A DNA stretch of 64,000 nt from Actinoallomurus sp963823735 (GTDB taxonomy: Bacteria > Actinomycetota > Actinomycetes > Streptosporangiales > Streptosporangiaceae). Location of the stretch: contig CAWGMO010000001.1 of assembly GCA_963823735.1 (NCBI GenBank), positions 248,001 through 312,000 of the forward strand, given 5' to 3'. The notes beneath the pieces are model-generated. The model was given only the letters and a program-made list of their open reading frames with translations, searched no databases and was not told the DNA's origin. Below are positions 8,141 through 17,400 of the stretch, piece by piece. Each line of letters begins with the position of its first letter. The stretch's first letter is position 1. A program made the position numbers and the translations under genes.

Positions 8141-8150
8141 GAGTCTCCCC

Positions 8151-9416
8151 TCAGGCCGACACGGCCATCGTGCGCTCGCCCACGGCTTCGGTGTAGACGT
8201 CGATGAGGCGGTCGGCCGTGGCCTGCCAGTCGAACTGCGCGGCGTGGCGTACGGCGGCGCGGGACATGCGGCGTACGCGGTCGGGCGCGCCGAGCAGGCG
8301 GCGGAGCACGCGGGCGTAGTCGGCGGGGTCGTGGCCCGCGACGAGCAGTCCGGACACCCCGTCGCGTACGGCGGTGCGCAGGCCGCCGACCGAGGCCGCG
8401 ACGACCGGGGTGCCGCAGGCCTGCGACTCGACGGCGACCAGGCCGAACGACTCGCTGTGCGAGGGCACGACGGTGACGTCGGCGGCGCGGTACCAGTCGG
8501 CCAGCTCGGCCTGCGGGCACGGCGGCGCGAAACGCACGATGTCGTCGATGCCGAGGGAGGTCGCGAGGCGCAGCAGCTCTTCGGGCCGCGCGCGTGCCGA
8601 GCCGCTGGGGCCGCCGACGACGGCCACGAGCAGTTTCTCGCGTAGCGAGGGGTCCTGCCGCACCATGCGCGCGGCGGCGTGCAGGAGCACGTCGGGCGCC
8701 TTGAGCGGCTGGATGCGGCCGACGAACAGCAGGATGTTGCGGTCCTCGGGCAGGCCGAGGCGCCGTCGGGCCTCCGCGGAGGAGGCGTCCGGCGTGAACG
8801 TCGACAGGTCGGCGCCGGGCAGGACGGTCGCGACCTGGTCCGGGTCGGCGTCGTACAGCGAGATCAGCTGCTCGGCCTCGTCACCGGTGTTGGCGATCAG
8901 GCGGTCGGCGTAGTCGACGATCCGCTGCTCGCCGACCACGCGCCCGAGCGGCTCGGGCGAGTCGCCTTCGGCGAGCGAGGCGTTCTTGACCTTGGCGAGC
9001 GTGTGCATCGAGTGGACGAGCGGCACGCCCCAGCGCCGCCGCGCGGCCCAGCCCGACTGGCCGGACAGCCAGTAGTGCGAATGGATCAGGTCGTAGTGAC
9101 CGGGTTCGTGCACGGCCTCGGTGCGCAGCAGCCCCGAGGTGAACGCGCACATCTGGCGCGGCAGCTCGGTCTTCTCCAGCTCCTCGAACGGGCCCGCCGC
9201 GACATGGCGGACCATCACACCGGGGGCCAGCTCGGCGACCGGCGGCAGGGCACGCGTGGTCGCCCGTGTGAACAGGTCGACCTCGATGCCGCGCTCGGCC
9301 ATCCGCTTGGCGACCTCGACGATGTAGACGTTCATCCCGCCGGCGTCCCCGGTCCCCGGCTGGTCGAGGGGCGACGTGTGAACACTGATCGTCGCTACCC
9401 GGCCAAGACGTGACAC
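8151..9416 (-). CDS. mshA: D-inositol-3-phosphate glycosyltransferase (mycothiol biosynthesis)
   Basis: MshA transfers N-acetylglucosamine from UDP-GlcNAc to 1L-myo-inositol-1-phosphate, the first committed step of mycothiol synthesis, the main low-molecular-weight thiol of actinobacteria. The protein has the GT4 two-domain layout: N-terminal VATISVHTSPLDQPGTGDAG with the donor-side GGMNVYI loop, LIHSHYWLSG, and the C-terminal nucleotide-sugar domain with FVGRIQPLKAPDVL and the EX7E motif ESFGLVAVE. The GTG at 9416 is preferred over 9425 because GGAGG lies eight bases upstream of it. It is divergent from an SDR gene and upstream of ybjN and gpmA. Confidence 0.95.
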   Translation of the reverse strand: MSRLGRVATISVHTSPLDQPGTGDAGGMNVYIVEVAKRMAERGIEVDLFTRATTRALPPVAELAPGVMVRHVAAGPFEELEKTELPRQMCAFTSGLLRTEAVHEPGHYDLIHSHYWLSGQSGWAARRRWGVPLVHSMHTLAKVKNASLAEGDSPEPLGRVVGEQRIVDYADRLIANTGDEAEQLISLYDADPDQVATVLPGADLSTFTPDASSAEARRRLGLPEDRNILLFVGRIQPLKAPDVLLHAAARMVRQDPSLREKLLVAVVGGPSGSARARPEELLRLATSLGIDDIVRFAPPCPQAELADWYRAADVTVVPSHSESFGLVAVESQACGTPVVAASVGGLRTAVRDGVSGLLVAGHDPADYARVLRRLLGAPDRVRRMSRAAVRHAAQFDWQATADRLIDVYTEAVGERTMAVSA

Positions 9417-9508
9417 GGACACCACCTCCGGTACAAGAACCTACCTACCGCGCTCCGGCATTCCCGTTGTGGCCCACTCCCCTGCCAACCGCAGGCCAAA
9501 CGGCTGCG

Positions 9509-10285
9509 ATGATTGCGTGCGTGCGAAAGACAGCAGTGGTGACCGGAGCGAGCAGCGGCATCGGCGCGGCGACCGCGCGCCGGCTCGCCGCCGAGGGATT
9601 CGACGTGGTCCTGGCGGCGCGCCGCCGTGACCGCCTGGAGGAGCTGAAGGACGAGATCGAGGGTTCGGACCCGCAGGGACGCCGTGGCGGCGTCGCCGTG
9701 GTCACGCTCGACGTCACGGACCAGGAGTCGGTGGACGCCCTCGCCGCCGGGCTGAGGCAGTGCCACGTACTGGTCAACAACGCCGGCGGCGCGTTCGGGC
9801 TCGATCCCGTCGCCAAGGCCGACACCGATGACTGGCAGCGGATGTACGACACGAACGTGCTCGGCCTGATGCGGGTGACCAAGGCGCTGCTGCCGATGAT
9901 CATCGAGAGCGGCGAGGGTCACATCGTCAACATCACGTCGCTGGCCGGCCACGCCGTGTACGAGGGCGGCGCCGGCTACACGGCCGCCAAGCACGCGGCC
10001 TCGGCGGTCAACGACACCCTGCGGCTGGAGCTGTACGACCAGCCCGTACGGGTGACCGAGGTGGCGCCCGGCCTGGTGCGCACCGAGGAGTTCTCCCTCA
10101 CGCGTTTCAAGGGCGACCAGGAGAAGGCCGACAAGGCGTACGACGGCGTGCCGGACCCGCTGACCGCGGATGACATCGCCGACTGTGTCGGCTGGGCCGT
10201 GACCCGGCCCGCGCACGTCAACATCGACCGGATCGACGTCAAGCCGCGCGCGCAGGCCGCGGCCCACAAGGTCCACCGCGTCTGA
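9509..10285 (+). CDS. short-chain dehydrogenase/reductase
   Basis: This is a 258-residue classical SDR. It has the NAD(P)-binding motif TGASSGIGAAT near residue 13, NNAGG, a catalytic Ser in NITSLAGHAVY and the active-site YTAAK. An Arg pair (AARRRDR) after the second strand suggests NADP(H) preference. The protein resembles YdfG-like serine/3-hydroxy acid dehydrogenases. Start is the ATG at 9509; a GTG at 9521 is an alternative, and the longer upstream frame overlaps the mshA promoter and is unlikely. A methyltransferase gene follows eight bases after its stop, suggesting co-transcription. The physiological substrate is not predictable. Confidence 0.88.
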   Translation: MIACVRKTAVVTGASSGIGAATARRLAAEGFDVVLAARRRDRLEELKDEIEGSDPQGRRGGVAVVTLDVTDQESVDALAAGLRQCHVLVNNAGGAFGLDPVAKADTDDWQRMYDTNVLGLMRVTKALLPMIIESGEGHIVNITSLAGHAVYEGGAGYTAAKHAASAVNDTLRLELYDQPVRVTEVAPGLVRTEEFSLTRFKGDQEKADKAYDGVPDPLTADDIADCVGWAVTRPAHVNIDRIDVKPRAQAAAHKVHRV

Positions 10286-10292
10286 CCTCGCG

Positions 10293-11117
10293 GTGCCGAA
10301 GGAGACCCGTCCCCGGCGGCCCGTGGGCGCCGTCACGCGCGGCACGACCGCGCCCAACCGGCTGCGCCGCGTCGACCGCTGGATCACGCACGTGTACGGC
10401 CCGGCGCTCCGCCGCGAGCCGCGTCCGCTGGTCGTCGACCTCGGGTACGGCGCCTCGCCGGTCACCACGGCCGAGCTGTTCACGCGGCTGCGGGCGGTGC
10501 ATCCGGGGGTCGAGGTCGTCGGCATCGAGATCGACCCGGCCCGTGTCGCGGCGGCCAAGCCGTACCAGCGTGACGGCCTGTCCTTCCGGCTCGGCGGCTT
10601 CGAGCTGCCGGTCGACCGGCGGCCGTCGCTGATCAGGGCGTTCAACGTGCTGCGCCAGTACGGCGAGGCCGAGGCGTGGACCGCCTGGGAGCGCCTGCGC
10701 GCCGGTCTGGCGCCGGACGGCGTCCTCGTCGAGGGCACGTGCAGCGAGACGGGCCGTCTCGCCGTGTGGGCGACGCTGGACCGCGGGCCCGCGCCCCGTA
10801 CGATCACGTTCGCCGCGCACCTGCGGACCCTTCCGAGGCCATCCGAGCTGGCCGAACGCCTGCCCAAGACCTTGATCCACCGCAACGTCCCCGGTGAGCG
10901 GGTGCACGGCCTGCTCACGGCGTTCGACCGGGCGTGGACGGTGTCCGCGCCGCAGTCGGTGTTCGGGCCGCGCCAGCGCTGGATCGCCGCCGTGGAGCTG
11001 CTCGCGCGCGACCATCCCGTGTACACGCGGGCACCGCTCGGCGGCCGGGCCCGCTGGCGCCTCGGCGAGGTGACCCTGCCGTGGTCCGCGGCGGGCCCGC
11101 GTACGCCGTTCGCCTGA
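10293..11117 (+). CDS. class I SAM-dependent methyltransferase-like protein
   Basis: This is a 274-residue cytoplasmic protein. After a basic N-terminus, the Rossmann motif I appears as LVVDLGYGASPVTTAEL and motif II as VVGIEIDPARVAAA, with an acidic residue positioned to bind the SAM ribose. The remainder (GVLVEGTCSETGRLAVWATL and a C-terminal YTRAPLGGRARWRLGEV) is shared with a conserved actinobacterial family found beside mshA and gpmA. The target is unknown. The start is the GTG at 10293, eight bases after the SDR stop, so the two genes probably form one operon. Confidence 0.82.
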   Translation: MPKETRPRRPVGAVTRGTTAPNRLRRVDRWITHVYGPALRREPRPLVVDLGYGASPVTTAELFTRLRAVHPGVEVVGIEIDPARVAAAKPYQRDGLSFRLGGFELPVDRRPSLIRAFNVLRQYGEAEAWTAWERLRAGLAPDGVLVEGTCSETGRLAVWATLDRGPAPRTITFAAHLRTLPRPSELAERLPKTLIHRNVPGERVHGLLTAFDRAWTVSAPQSVFGPRQRWIAAVELLARDHPVYTRAPLGGRARWRLGEVTLPWSAAGPRTPFA

Positions 11118-11253
11118 CGGCCCGTGCCCCATTTCACACCCCGTTGCTCGTGAATTCGGAGTCAGATTTCAGGACTTTCGGCCATGGAAGCGTCCGGCGG
11201 CGTGGACAACCGTGGAAATACCGAACTCCGGTACTTCTGAGGAGATGATTCTC

Positions 11254-11979
11254 ATGCGCGAAGGCCACGAGATGCGCATGCGTGAGGGCCACGGGATGCG
11301 ATGGGGTGGCCTCGCAGGCATCGGCGCGGTGATCTCAGCGATCGTCGCGCGCCTGGTGATGGGCAGCACGCCGCGAAACAACGACACCATGGGCGTGATC
11401 GCCACGTACATGAACGACAACCGGGGCAGGATCCTGCTGGCGACACTGCTGTACGCGATCGCCGCCGCACTGCTCCTGTGGTTCGGCGCGTCACTGGCCA
11501 CCGCCTTCCGGCGCGCGGACGACACGAGCGACGCGCCCTCGGTCGTACTGGCCGGATTCACGCTCGTCGCCGGGATCGCGTTCCTCTCCGCGGCGATGTT
11601 CGGCGCCGCCGTCTACGCACTGACCGTCCACGCGGGCCTGCTGATCCTCGCGGCCGTGCCGTACAGCACGGCGACGGTGATGGGGACGGTCGGTGGTATC
11701 GCGTTGGCGGTGCCACTCGTCGCCAGCGCCATCGCGATCATGCGGACGCACGTACTGCCGATGTGGATGGCGTACTTCGCCGGGATCGTCGCACTGGTCT
11801 CCGTCGTCGCGGCGTTCACGGTGTGGGCGACGCGCGGCGCATGGGCGCCCGGCGGCATCCTCGCGACGTACGTCCCGGCCATCCTGATGGCGGTCTGGGT
11901 TCTCGCCGCGGGCGCGATGCTGGCGCGTGAGCACATGCCGAGCGTGGCGGCGCGCACACCGCACGCCATGGGGGCCTGA
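11254..11979 (+). CDS. multi-spanning membrane protein, function unknown
   Basis: This is a 241-residue protein with about seven hydrophobic segments (for example around GLAGIGAVISAIVARLV, ILLATLLYAIAAALLLWF, TLVAGIAFLSAAMFG and YFAGIVALVSVVAAF). I see no catalytic motif. It resembles DUF4386-like uncharacterised actinobacterial membrane proteins. The N-terminus carries a small imperfect repeat, MREGHEMRMREGHGMRWG. The ATG at 11254 is favoured because GAGGAG (11239-11244) is nine bases upstream; the ATG at 11245 would be too close. It stands alone between the methyltransferase and a convergent macrodomain gene. Confidence 0.75.
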   Translation: MREGHEMRMREGHGMRWGGLAGIGAVISAIVARLVMGSTPRNNDTMGVIATYMNDNRGRILLATLLYAIAAALLLWFGASLATAFRRADDTSDAPSVVLAGFTLVAGIAFLSAAMFGAAVYALTVHAGLLILAAVPYSTATVMGTVGGIALAVPLVASAIAIMRTHVLPMWMAYFAGIVALVSVVAAFTVWATRGAWAPGGILATYVPAILMAVWVLAAGAMLAREHMPSVAARTPHAMGA

Positions 11980-12031
11980 CCTGCCGGAGTCGGCGGCCGT
12001 GGCCCGGCGTGTTCGCGCGCCGGGCCATGGC

Positions 12032-12544
12032 TCATTCGTCGCCCAGGGCCTGCTCGAAGGCGGCGAGGACATCGGGCGTGAACAGCACGAACCTCGCCTC
12101 TTCCACCCGCGTCGGCGTCTCGCGTACGGTCCGGACCGCGATGCGCGCGGCGTCGTCGAGCGGCCATCCGTAGATGCCCGCCGACACCGCCGGGAACGCG
12201 ACGGTCGCCGCGCCCAGCTCGTCGGCCACCCGGAGTGACTCCCGGTAGCACGACGCCAGCAGCTCCGAGCGGTCCTCGGACTTGGCGTACACGGGGCCGA
12301 CCGTGTGGATCACCCAGCGGGCCGGCAGGCGTCCGGCGGTCGTCGCCACGGCCTGCCCGGTCCGCAGCCCTTTGCCGTACCGGGAGGCGCGCAGCTCACG
12401 GCACTCGGCGAGGATCTCCGGACCGCCACGGCGGTGGATCGCCCCGTCGACGCCTCCCCCGCCCAGCAGCGACGAGTTGGCCGCGTTGACGACCGCGTCG
12501 GCCTCCTGCCGGGTGATGTCACCCTGGACCAGTGTGATGCGCAT
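12032..12544 (-). CDS. macrodomain protein, O-acetyl-ADP-ribose deacetylase type
   Basis: This is a 170-residue single macrodomain. It has the adenine-binding start MRITLVQGDIT, the ribose-contacting VVNAANSSLLGGGGVDGAIH loop and the phosphate loop FPAVSAGIYGWPL. These match the MacroD/YmdB class that hydrolyses O-acetyl-ADP-ribose or ADP-ribose on acidic residues. Start is the ATG at 12544 rather than the in-frame 12562 because it begins exactly at the conserved first strand. No ADP-ribosyltransferase or sirtuin gene is adjacent. Confidence 0.92.
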   Translation of the reverse strand: MRITLVQGDITRQEADAVVNAANSSLLGGGGVDGAIHRRGGPEILAECRELRASRYGKGLRTGQAVATTAGRLPARWVIHTVGPVYAKSEDRSELLASCYRESLRVADELGAATVAFPAVSAGIYGWPLDDAARIAVRTVRETPTRVEEARFVLFTPDVLAAFEQALGDE

Positions 12545-12592
12545 GCCCCGAGTCTGGGTCATCGCGGGGCCGGACGGACCACCGGGTACTCG

Positions 12593-13048
12593 TCAGCCCC
12601 AGGCTCCGGCGACCTGCTTGGTGGGGATGTTCAGGCGGTTGAAGACGTTGGTCGTGGCGATGCACAGCACGAGCGCGGCGAGGCCTTCCTCGTCGTAGTG
12701 GCGGGCGGCCTCGTCCCAGACAGCGTCCGGCACCGGGTCCGTACGGTCGGACAGGCGGGTGACGGCCTCGGTGAGGGCCAGCGCCGCGCGCTCGGCGTCG
12801 GTGAAGTACGGCGTGTCACGCCAGGCGGCCACGGTGTCCACGCGCTCCTCGCCCTCGCCCGCCTTCCTGGCCCCGGCGGCGCCCGCCTGCACGCACGAGC
12901 TACAGCCGTTGACCTGGCTGGCCCGCAGGTGCACCAGGGCGAGCGTCCCCTCCGGAACGCCCTTGCCGTGGACGGAGGCGGCCAGCGCCTGCACGGCCGG
13001 CATGGCCTCCGGGATGATCATGGCCGGGTTCTTCATTCGTTCCTGCAT
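12593..13048 (-). CDS. AhpD-like carboxymuconolactone decarboxylase family protein
   Basis: This is a 151-residue all-helical protein of the CMD/AhpD superfamily. The redox motif CSSCVQ follows LVHLRASQVNG, and the proton-relay region has the expected AWRDTPYFTDAERAAL. Proteins with this CxxC act as alkylhydroperoxidases or thiol reductases. The length fits the AhpD-type single-domain subfamily. It follows the MFS gene in the same orientation after about 40 bases, and may be part of that transcript. Peroxidase substrate and partner are not evident. Confidence 0.9.
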   Translation of the reverse strand: MQERMKNPAMIIPEAMPAVQALAASVHGKGVPEGTLALVHLRASQVNGCSSCVQAGAAGARKAGEGEERVDTVAAWRDTPYFTDAERAALALTEAVTRLSDRTDPVPDAVWDEAARHYDEEGLAALVLCIATTNVFNRLNIPTKQVAGAWG

Positions 13049-13086
13049 CGCGGTTCTCCAAGCGGTCGGGATCGTCGCGATTCACG

Positions 13087-14349
13087 CTAGGCGCGGCCCG
13101 CCGGCCGGCGCTTCTCGATTCCTGACCGGTCGGGCCGCGCCGCGCGGGTCAGCGAACGCAGGGCGGCGGGCGCGAGCGCCAGGGTGAGGACGGCCGAGAC
13201 GATCAGGCCCGTCCGGATACCGGCGAACCGGATCAGCGGGCCGCCGAGGAGCAGCCCGGCCGGCGCGGCGACGGCCGAGCCGGCCGCCCAGAGGGTGAGC
13301 ACCGGCTGCTGCTGGTCGCGGTCGAGCCTGCTCTGCACCAGGCTGTACACGACCGGCGTGAACGGGGCGTACACGAGGCCTCCCACGGCGAACGCCGCCG
13401 CCGCGACGACGACGTCCGGGGCCAGCGCGAGCACGACCACGCAGCCGCCCCACGCACCAATGATCGTCACGAGGAGCGCGGTCTGGGGAAGGCGGCGCAA
13501 CCGGTCGGTCGCCACCGCCCCCACCAGGGCGCCGACGCCGAAGGCCGTCCAGACGTAGCCCAGTGCCGCGCCCGAGGCGTGGAGCGGCCCGCGTACGAGC
13601 AGCGGCAGGGCGACCTCGACCGGCATGTAGAACAGGTTGAAGAAGATCACGACCGCGAACAGCCACGCCGTGACCGGGATGCGCCGCAGGATCATCCAGC
13701 CCGAGGCCGACGGCGCGGTCCCCTCGGCCGCCTCGCTCGTACCCGGCGGGACCGCGACCAGGACGACCACCAGCAGGGCGACGAAGCTGAGCCCGTCGAG
13801 CAGGAGGACGAATCCGGGGCTGACCGCCGTCGCCAGGATGCCGCCGAGCACGGGTCCGATGACGTACGCGGTCACGCTGTCGCTCGTGCCCAGCAGCCCG
13901 TTGGCGGCGAAGCGCCCCTCCTCACCGGCGAGCCCCGTCGCGATGAGGCGCCTGCCGCTCGACGCCAGCAGCCGCAGGCCCGACCCCGCGAACAGCGCGA
14001 CGCCGAGGAGCCAGAGCGGGAGCGCGTCCGCCAGCGCGAGCAGGGCGACGCCGGTCAGCACGGCGAACCGCAGGACGCAGTCGGTGGCCAGGAGCGCGCG
14101 GGGCCGGAACCGGCGGTGCCCCAGGCCGACGACCAGGCTCACCGCCACCGCGAGCGCGTACGGGGCGGCCTCGATGAGGGCGACGGCCAGCGCGGGGCTC
14201 AGCCCGCCGTGCACGCGCAGCGTCTGCAGCGGCAGGGCGACGATGACCATGCCGTCGCCGGCCTTGGACACCATGTCGCCGCTGATCAACAACGCCAGCC
14301 GGCGGTCGCGGAGCACCTGGCGGTAGGAGTGGTCCGTCACGACCGACAC
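13087..14349 (-). CDS. MFS transporter
   Basis: This is a 420-residue major facilitator protein with twelve predicted membrane segments and no large soluble domain. Its arrangement resembles the drug/unknown-substrate exporters of the MFS_3 type (MdfA/EntS-like); motif A is weak (GLGHRRFRPRAL between segments 2 and 3). The start is probably GTG at 14349 or 14340. The first lies inside a strong hairpin (14348-14381) that ends the upstream DUF11 gene, so the second is possible. No adjacent regulator identifies a substrate. Confidence 0.85.
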   Translation of the reverse strand: MSVVTDHSYRQVLRDRRLALLISGDMVSKAGDGMVIVALPLQTLRVHGGLSPALAVALIEAAPYALAVAVSLVVGLGHRRFRPRALLATDCVLRFAVLTGVALLALADALPLWLLGVALFAGSGLRLLASSGRRLIATGLAGEEGRFAANGLLGTSDSVTAYVIGPVLGGILATAVSPGFVLLLDGLSFVALLVVVLVAVPPGTSEAAEGTAPSASGWMILRRIPVTAWLFAVVIFFNLFYMPVEVALPLLVRGPLHASGAALGYVWTAFGVGALVGAVATDRLRRLPQTALLVTIIGAWGGCVVVLALAPDVVVAAAAFAVGGLVYAPFTPVVYSLVQSRLDRDQQQPVLTLWAAGSAVAAPAGLLLGGPLIRFAGIRTGLIVSAVLTLALAPAALRSLTRAARPDRSGIEKRRPAGRA

Positions 14350-14381
14350 CCTTGCCGCCGGACGTGTCCGGAGGCAAGGGT
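14348..14381 (-). terminator. terminator hairpin after the DUF11 repeat gene
   Basis: Inverted repeat with 15 of 16 pairs (arms 14348-14363 and 14366-14381, ACCCTTGCC type) and a two-base loop, 90 bases beyond the stop of the giant DUF11 gene. It overlaps the first codon of the MFS gene if that starts at 14349. Confidence 0.72.
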
Positions 14382-14470
14382 GAACGCGAACGTCACACGA
14401 CGCTGATGCCCGGCATCGGACAGAGCATCTTCTTCGCCATCGACGGCCTATGTGTGTCCATGTGGTGCCG

Positions 14471-17400
14471 TTACTTCCTGCGGTGATGGATCCGGTGCGC
14501 GTGGCGGCTGTGAGTGACGGTGACCGAACGCGAGTGGCGCCCGCGCGTCACGTCGAGGTCGGTGACCGTGTCGTTGCCGTTGTGGGCTACCGCGGACGCC
14601 CCGCCCGGCCGTCTCACCACCCTGCCCGGCCGGTACGTGACCACGACGACCGCCGTCGACGGATCCGACGTGACCCGTACGCCGCCCGGCGTGGTGCCGT
14701 AGGCGATCGCGGTGTCGCTGATGGTCCCGGCGGCGGCGTCGCGCCGCGTGACGGTGTACATGCCCGTGCAGTCGGTCGACGCCCCCGGCGCCAGCGTCGT
14801 CACCGGGCACGTGACCACCGGTCGCCCGCCGGAGCCGGAGAACAGGATGTCGGTCGCGCCGACGCCGCTCAGGGGCGTCGTCCCGGTGTTGGTGACCAGG
14901 TAGTGGAAGGTCACCATCTGCCCGGGCTCCGTCACCCTCGCCGGTGTGGCCGTCTTGACGACCGTCAGCGCGGCGGACGGCGCGGTGGTGACGACGGCGA
15001 TCGACAGCGCCGACGTGACCCGCGGCCCGGTCGGCGGCGTCCCGGAGGCCGTCGCCGCGTTGGTGACGGAACCGGCGTCGATGTCGGCCTGGGTCACCGT
15101 GTACGTACCCGTGCACGTCGTGGACGCCAGCGGCGCCAGCGTCGTGACCGGGCAGGTGATCACCGTCGGCGTCCCCGTACCGGAGAACACGCTGTCGGTG
15201 GCGCTCACGCTCGTCAGGGTCGTGTTACCGGTGTTGGTGACCAGGTAGGAGTACGTCACGACCTGACCCGCCGCCGTCACCACGGTCGGCGAGGCCGACT
15301 TGGCGAGCGTCAGCGCGGGCGCCGCCGTGGCGGTGACCGTGGCGGTCGACGGGTTCGAGGTGACCGCCGGGCCGGTCGGCGGCGTGCCGGTCGCGACACC
15401 GGTGTTGGTGATCGAACCGGCGTCGATGTCGGCCTGTGTGACGGTGTAGGTGCCCGTGCAGGTCGTGGTCGCCAGCGGCGCCAGCGTCGTGACCGGGCAC
15501 GTGATCACCGGCGGTGTGCCCGTGCCGGAGAACACCGTGTCGGCGGCGGTCACGCCGGTCAGGGTCGTGTTGCCGGTGTTGGTGGCCAGGAACGAGTACG
15601 TCACGATCTGGCCCGCCGCCGTCACCGTCGTCGGTGAGGCGGTCTTCGCCAGCGTCAGCGCCGGAGCGGCCGTGGCCGTCACCGTCGCGGTCGACGGGTT
15701 CGAGGTGACCGCCGGGCCGGTCGGCGGCGTACCGGTCGCGACACCCGTGTTGGTGATCGAACCGGCGTCGATGTCGGCCTGCGTCACCGAGTACGAACCC
15801 GTGCACGTCGTGAACGCCAGCGGCGCCAGCGTCGTGACCGGACACGTGATCACCGGCGGCGTCCCCGTACCGGAGAACGCCGTGTCGGCCGCGGTCACAC
15901 CGGTCAGGGTCGTGTTGCCCGTGTTGGTGACCAGGAACGAGTACGTCACCACCTGGCCCGCCGCCGTCACCGTCGTCGGTGACGCGGACTTCTCCAGCGT
16001 CAGCGCCGGAGCGGCCGTGGCCGTCACCGTCGCGGTCGACGGGTTCGACGTGATCGCCTCGCCGCCGGGCGGAGTGCCGGTGGCGGTCGCCGTGTCGGTG
16101 AAGGAGCCGGCGTCGATGTCGGCCTGGGTCACGATGTAGGTGCCCGTGCACGTCGTCGAGTCCTGCGGCTCCAGCGTCGTCAGCGGGCACGTGATCACCG
16201 GCGGTGTGCCCGTACCGGAGAACGCCGTGTCAGCGGCGTTCACGCCGGTCAGGGTCGTGTTGCCCGTGTTGGTGACCAGGTACGAGTACGTCACGATCTG
16301 GCCCGCCGCCGTCACCGACGCCGGTGACGCCGACTTGAGCAGTGCCAGCGCGGGAGCCGCGGTCGCGGTCACGGTCGCCGTCGACGGGTCCGACGTCACC
16401 GCCGGGCCGGTCGGCGGCGTGCCCGTCGCCGTCGCCGTGTCCACGACGGAACCGGCATCGATGTCGGTCTGGGTGACCGGGTACGTCGCCGTGCACGTCG
16501 TGGACTCCTGCGGCTGCAGCGTCGTCGCCGGGCAGCTGATCACCGGCGGCGGGCCCGAGCCCGAGAACGACGTGTCGGTCACGCTGATACCGGTCAGGGT
16601 CGTGTTGCCCGCGTTCGTGACCAGGAACGAGTACGTCACCATCTGGCCGGCCGTCGTCACGACGGCAGGGTCGGCCGACTTGAGCAGCGCCAGCGCGGGA
16701 AGCGCCGTGGCCGTGACCGTCGCCGTCGACGGGGCGGCGGTCACCGTCTCGCCGGTCGGCGCGATGCCGGTCGCGGTCGCCGTGTTGACGATGGAGCCGG
16801 CGTTGATGTCGGCCTGCGTCGTCACGTACGTGCCCGTGCAGGTCGTCGTCTCCTGCGGCGCCAGCGTGGACACCGGGCAGGTGATGACCGGCGGCGTCCC
16901 GGTCCCGGAGAACGCGGTGTCCGCGGCGGTCACGCCCGTGAGCGTCGTGTTGCCGGTGTTGGTGAGCATGTACGAGTAGGTGACCACCTGGCCCGCCGAC
17001 GCCACGGCCGACGGACTGGCCGTCTTCAGCAGCGCCAGCGCGGGCGTGGCCGTCACCGTGATCGTCGCCGTCGACAGGGCCGAGGTGACTGCCGGGCCGG
17101 TCGGCGGAGTGCCGGAGGCCGTCGCGGTGTCCACGATCGAGCCGGCGTCCACGTCGGCCTGGGTCGAGATGTACGTGCCGGTGCAGATGGTCGTCGCCTG
17201 CGGGGCCAGCGTCGTCACCGGACACGTGATCACCGGCGGCGTCCCCGTACCGGAGAACGCCGTGTCGGTCGCGCTCACGCCGGTCAGGTCCGTGTTGCCC
17301 GTGTTGGTGATCGCGTACGAGTAGGTGACCGTACGGCCGGCCGTGGACAGCGTGGCCGGCGTGACCGTCTTCAGCAGCGCGATGCTCGGCGCCGCGGTGG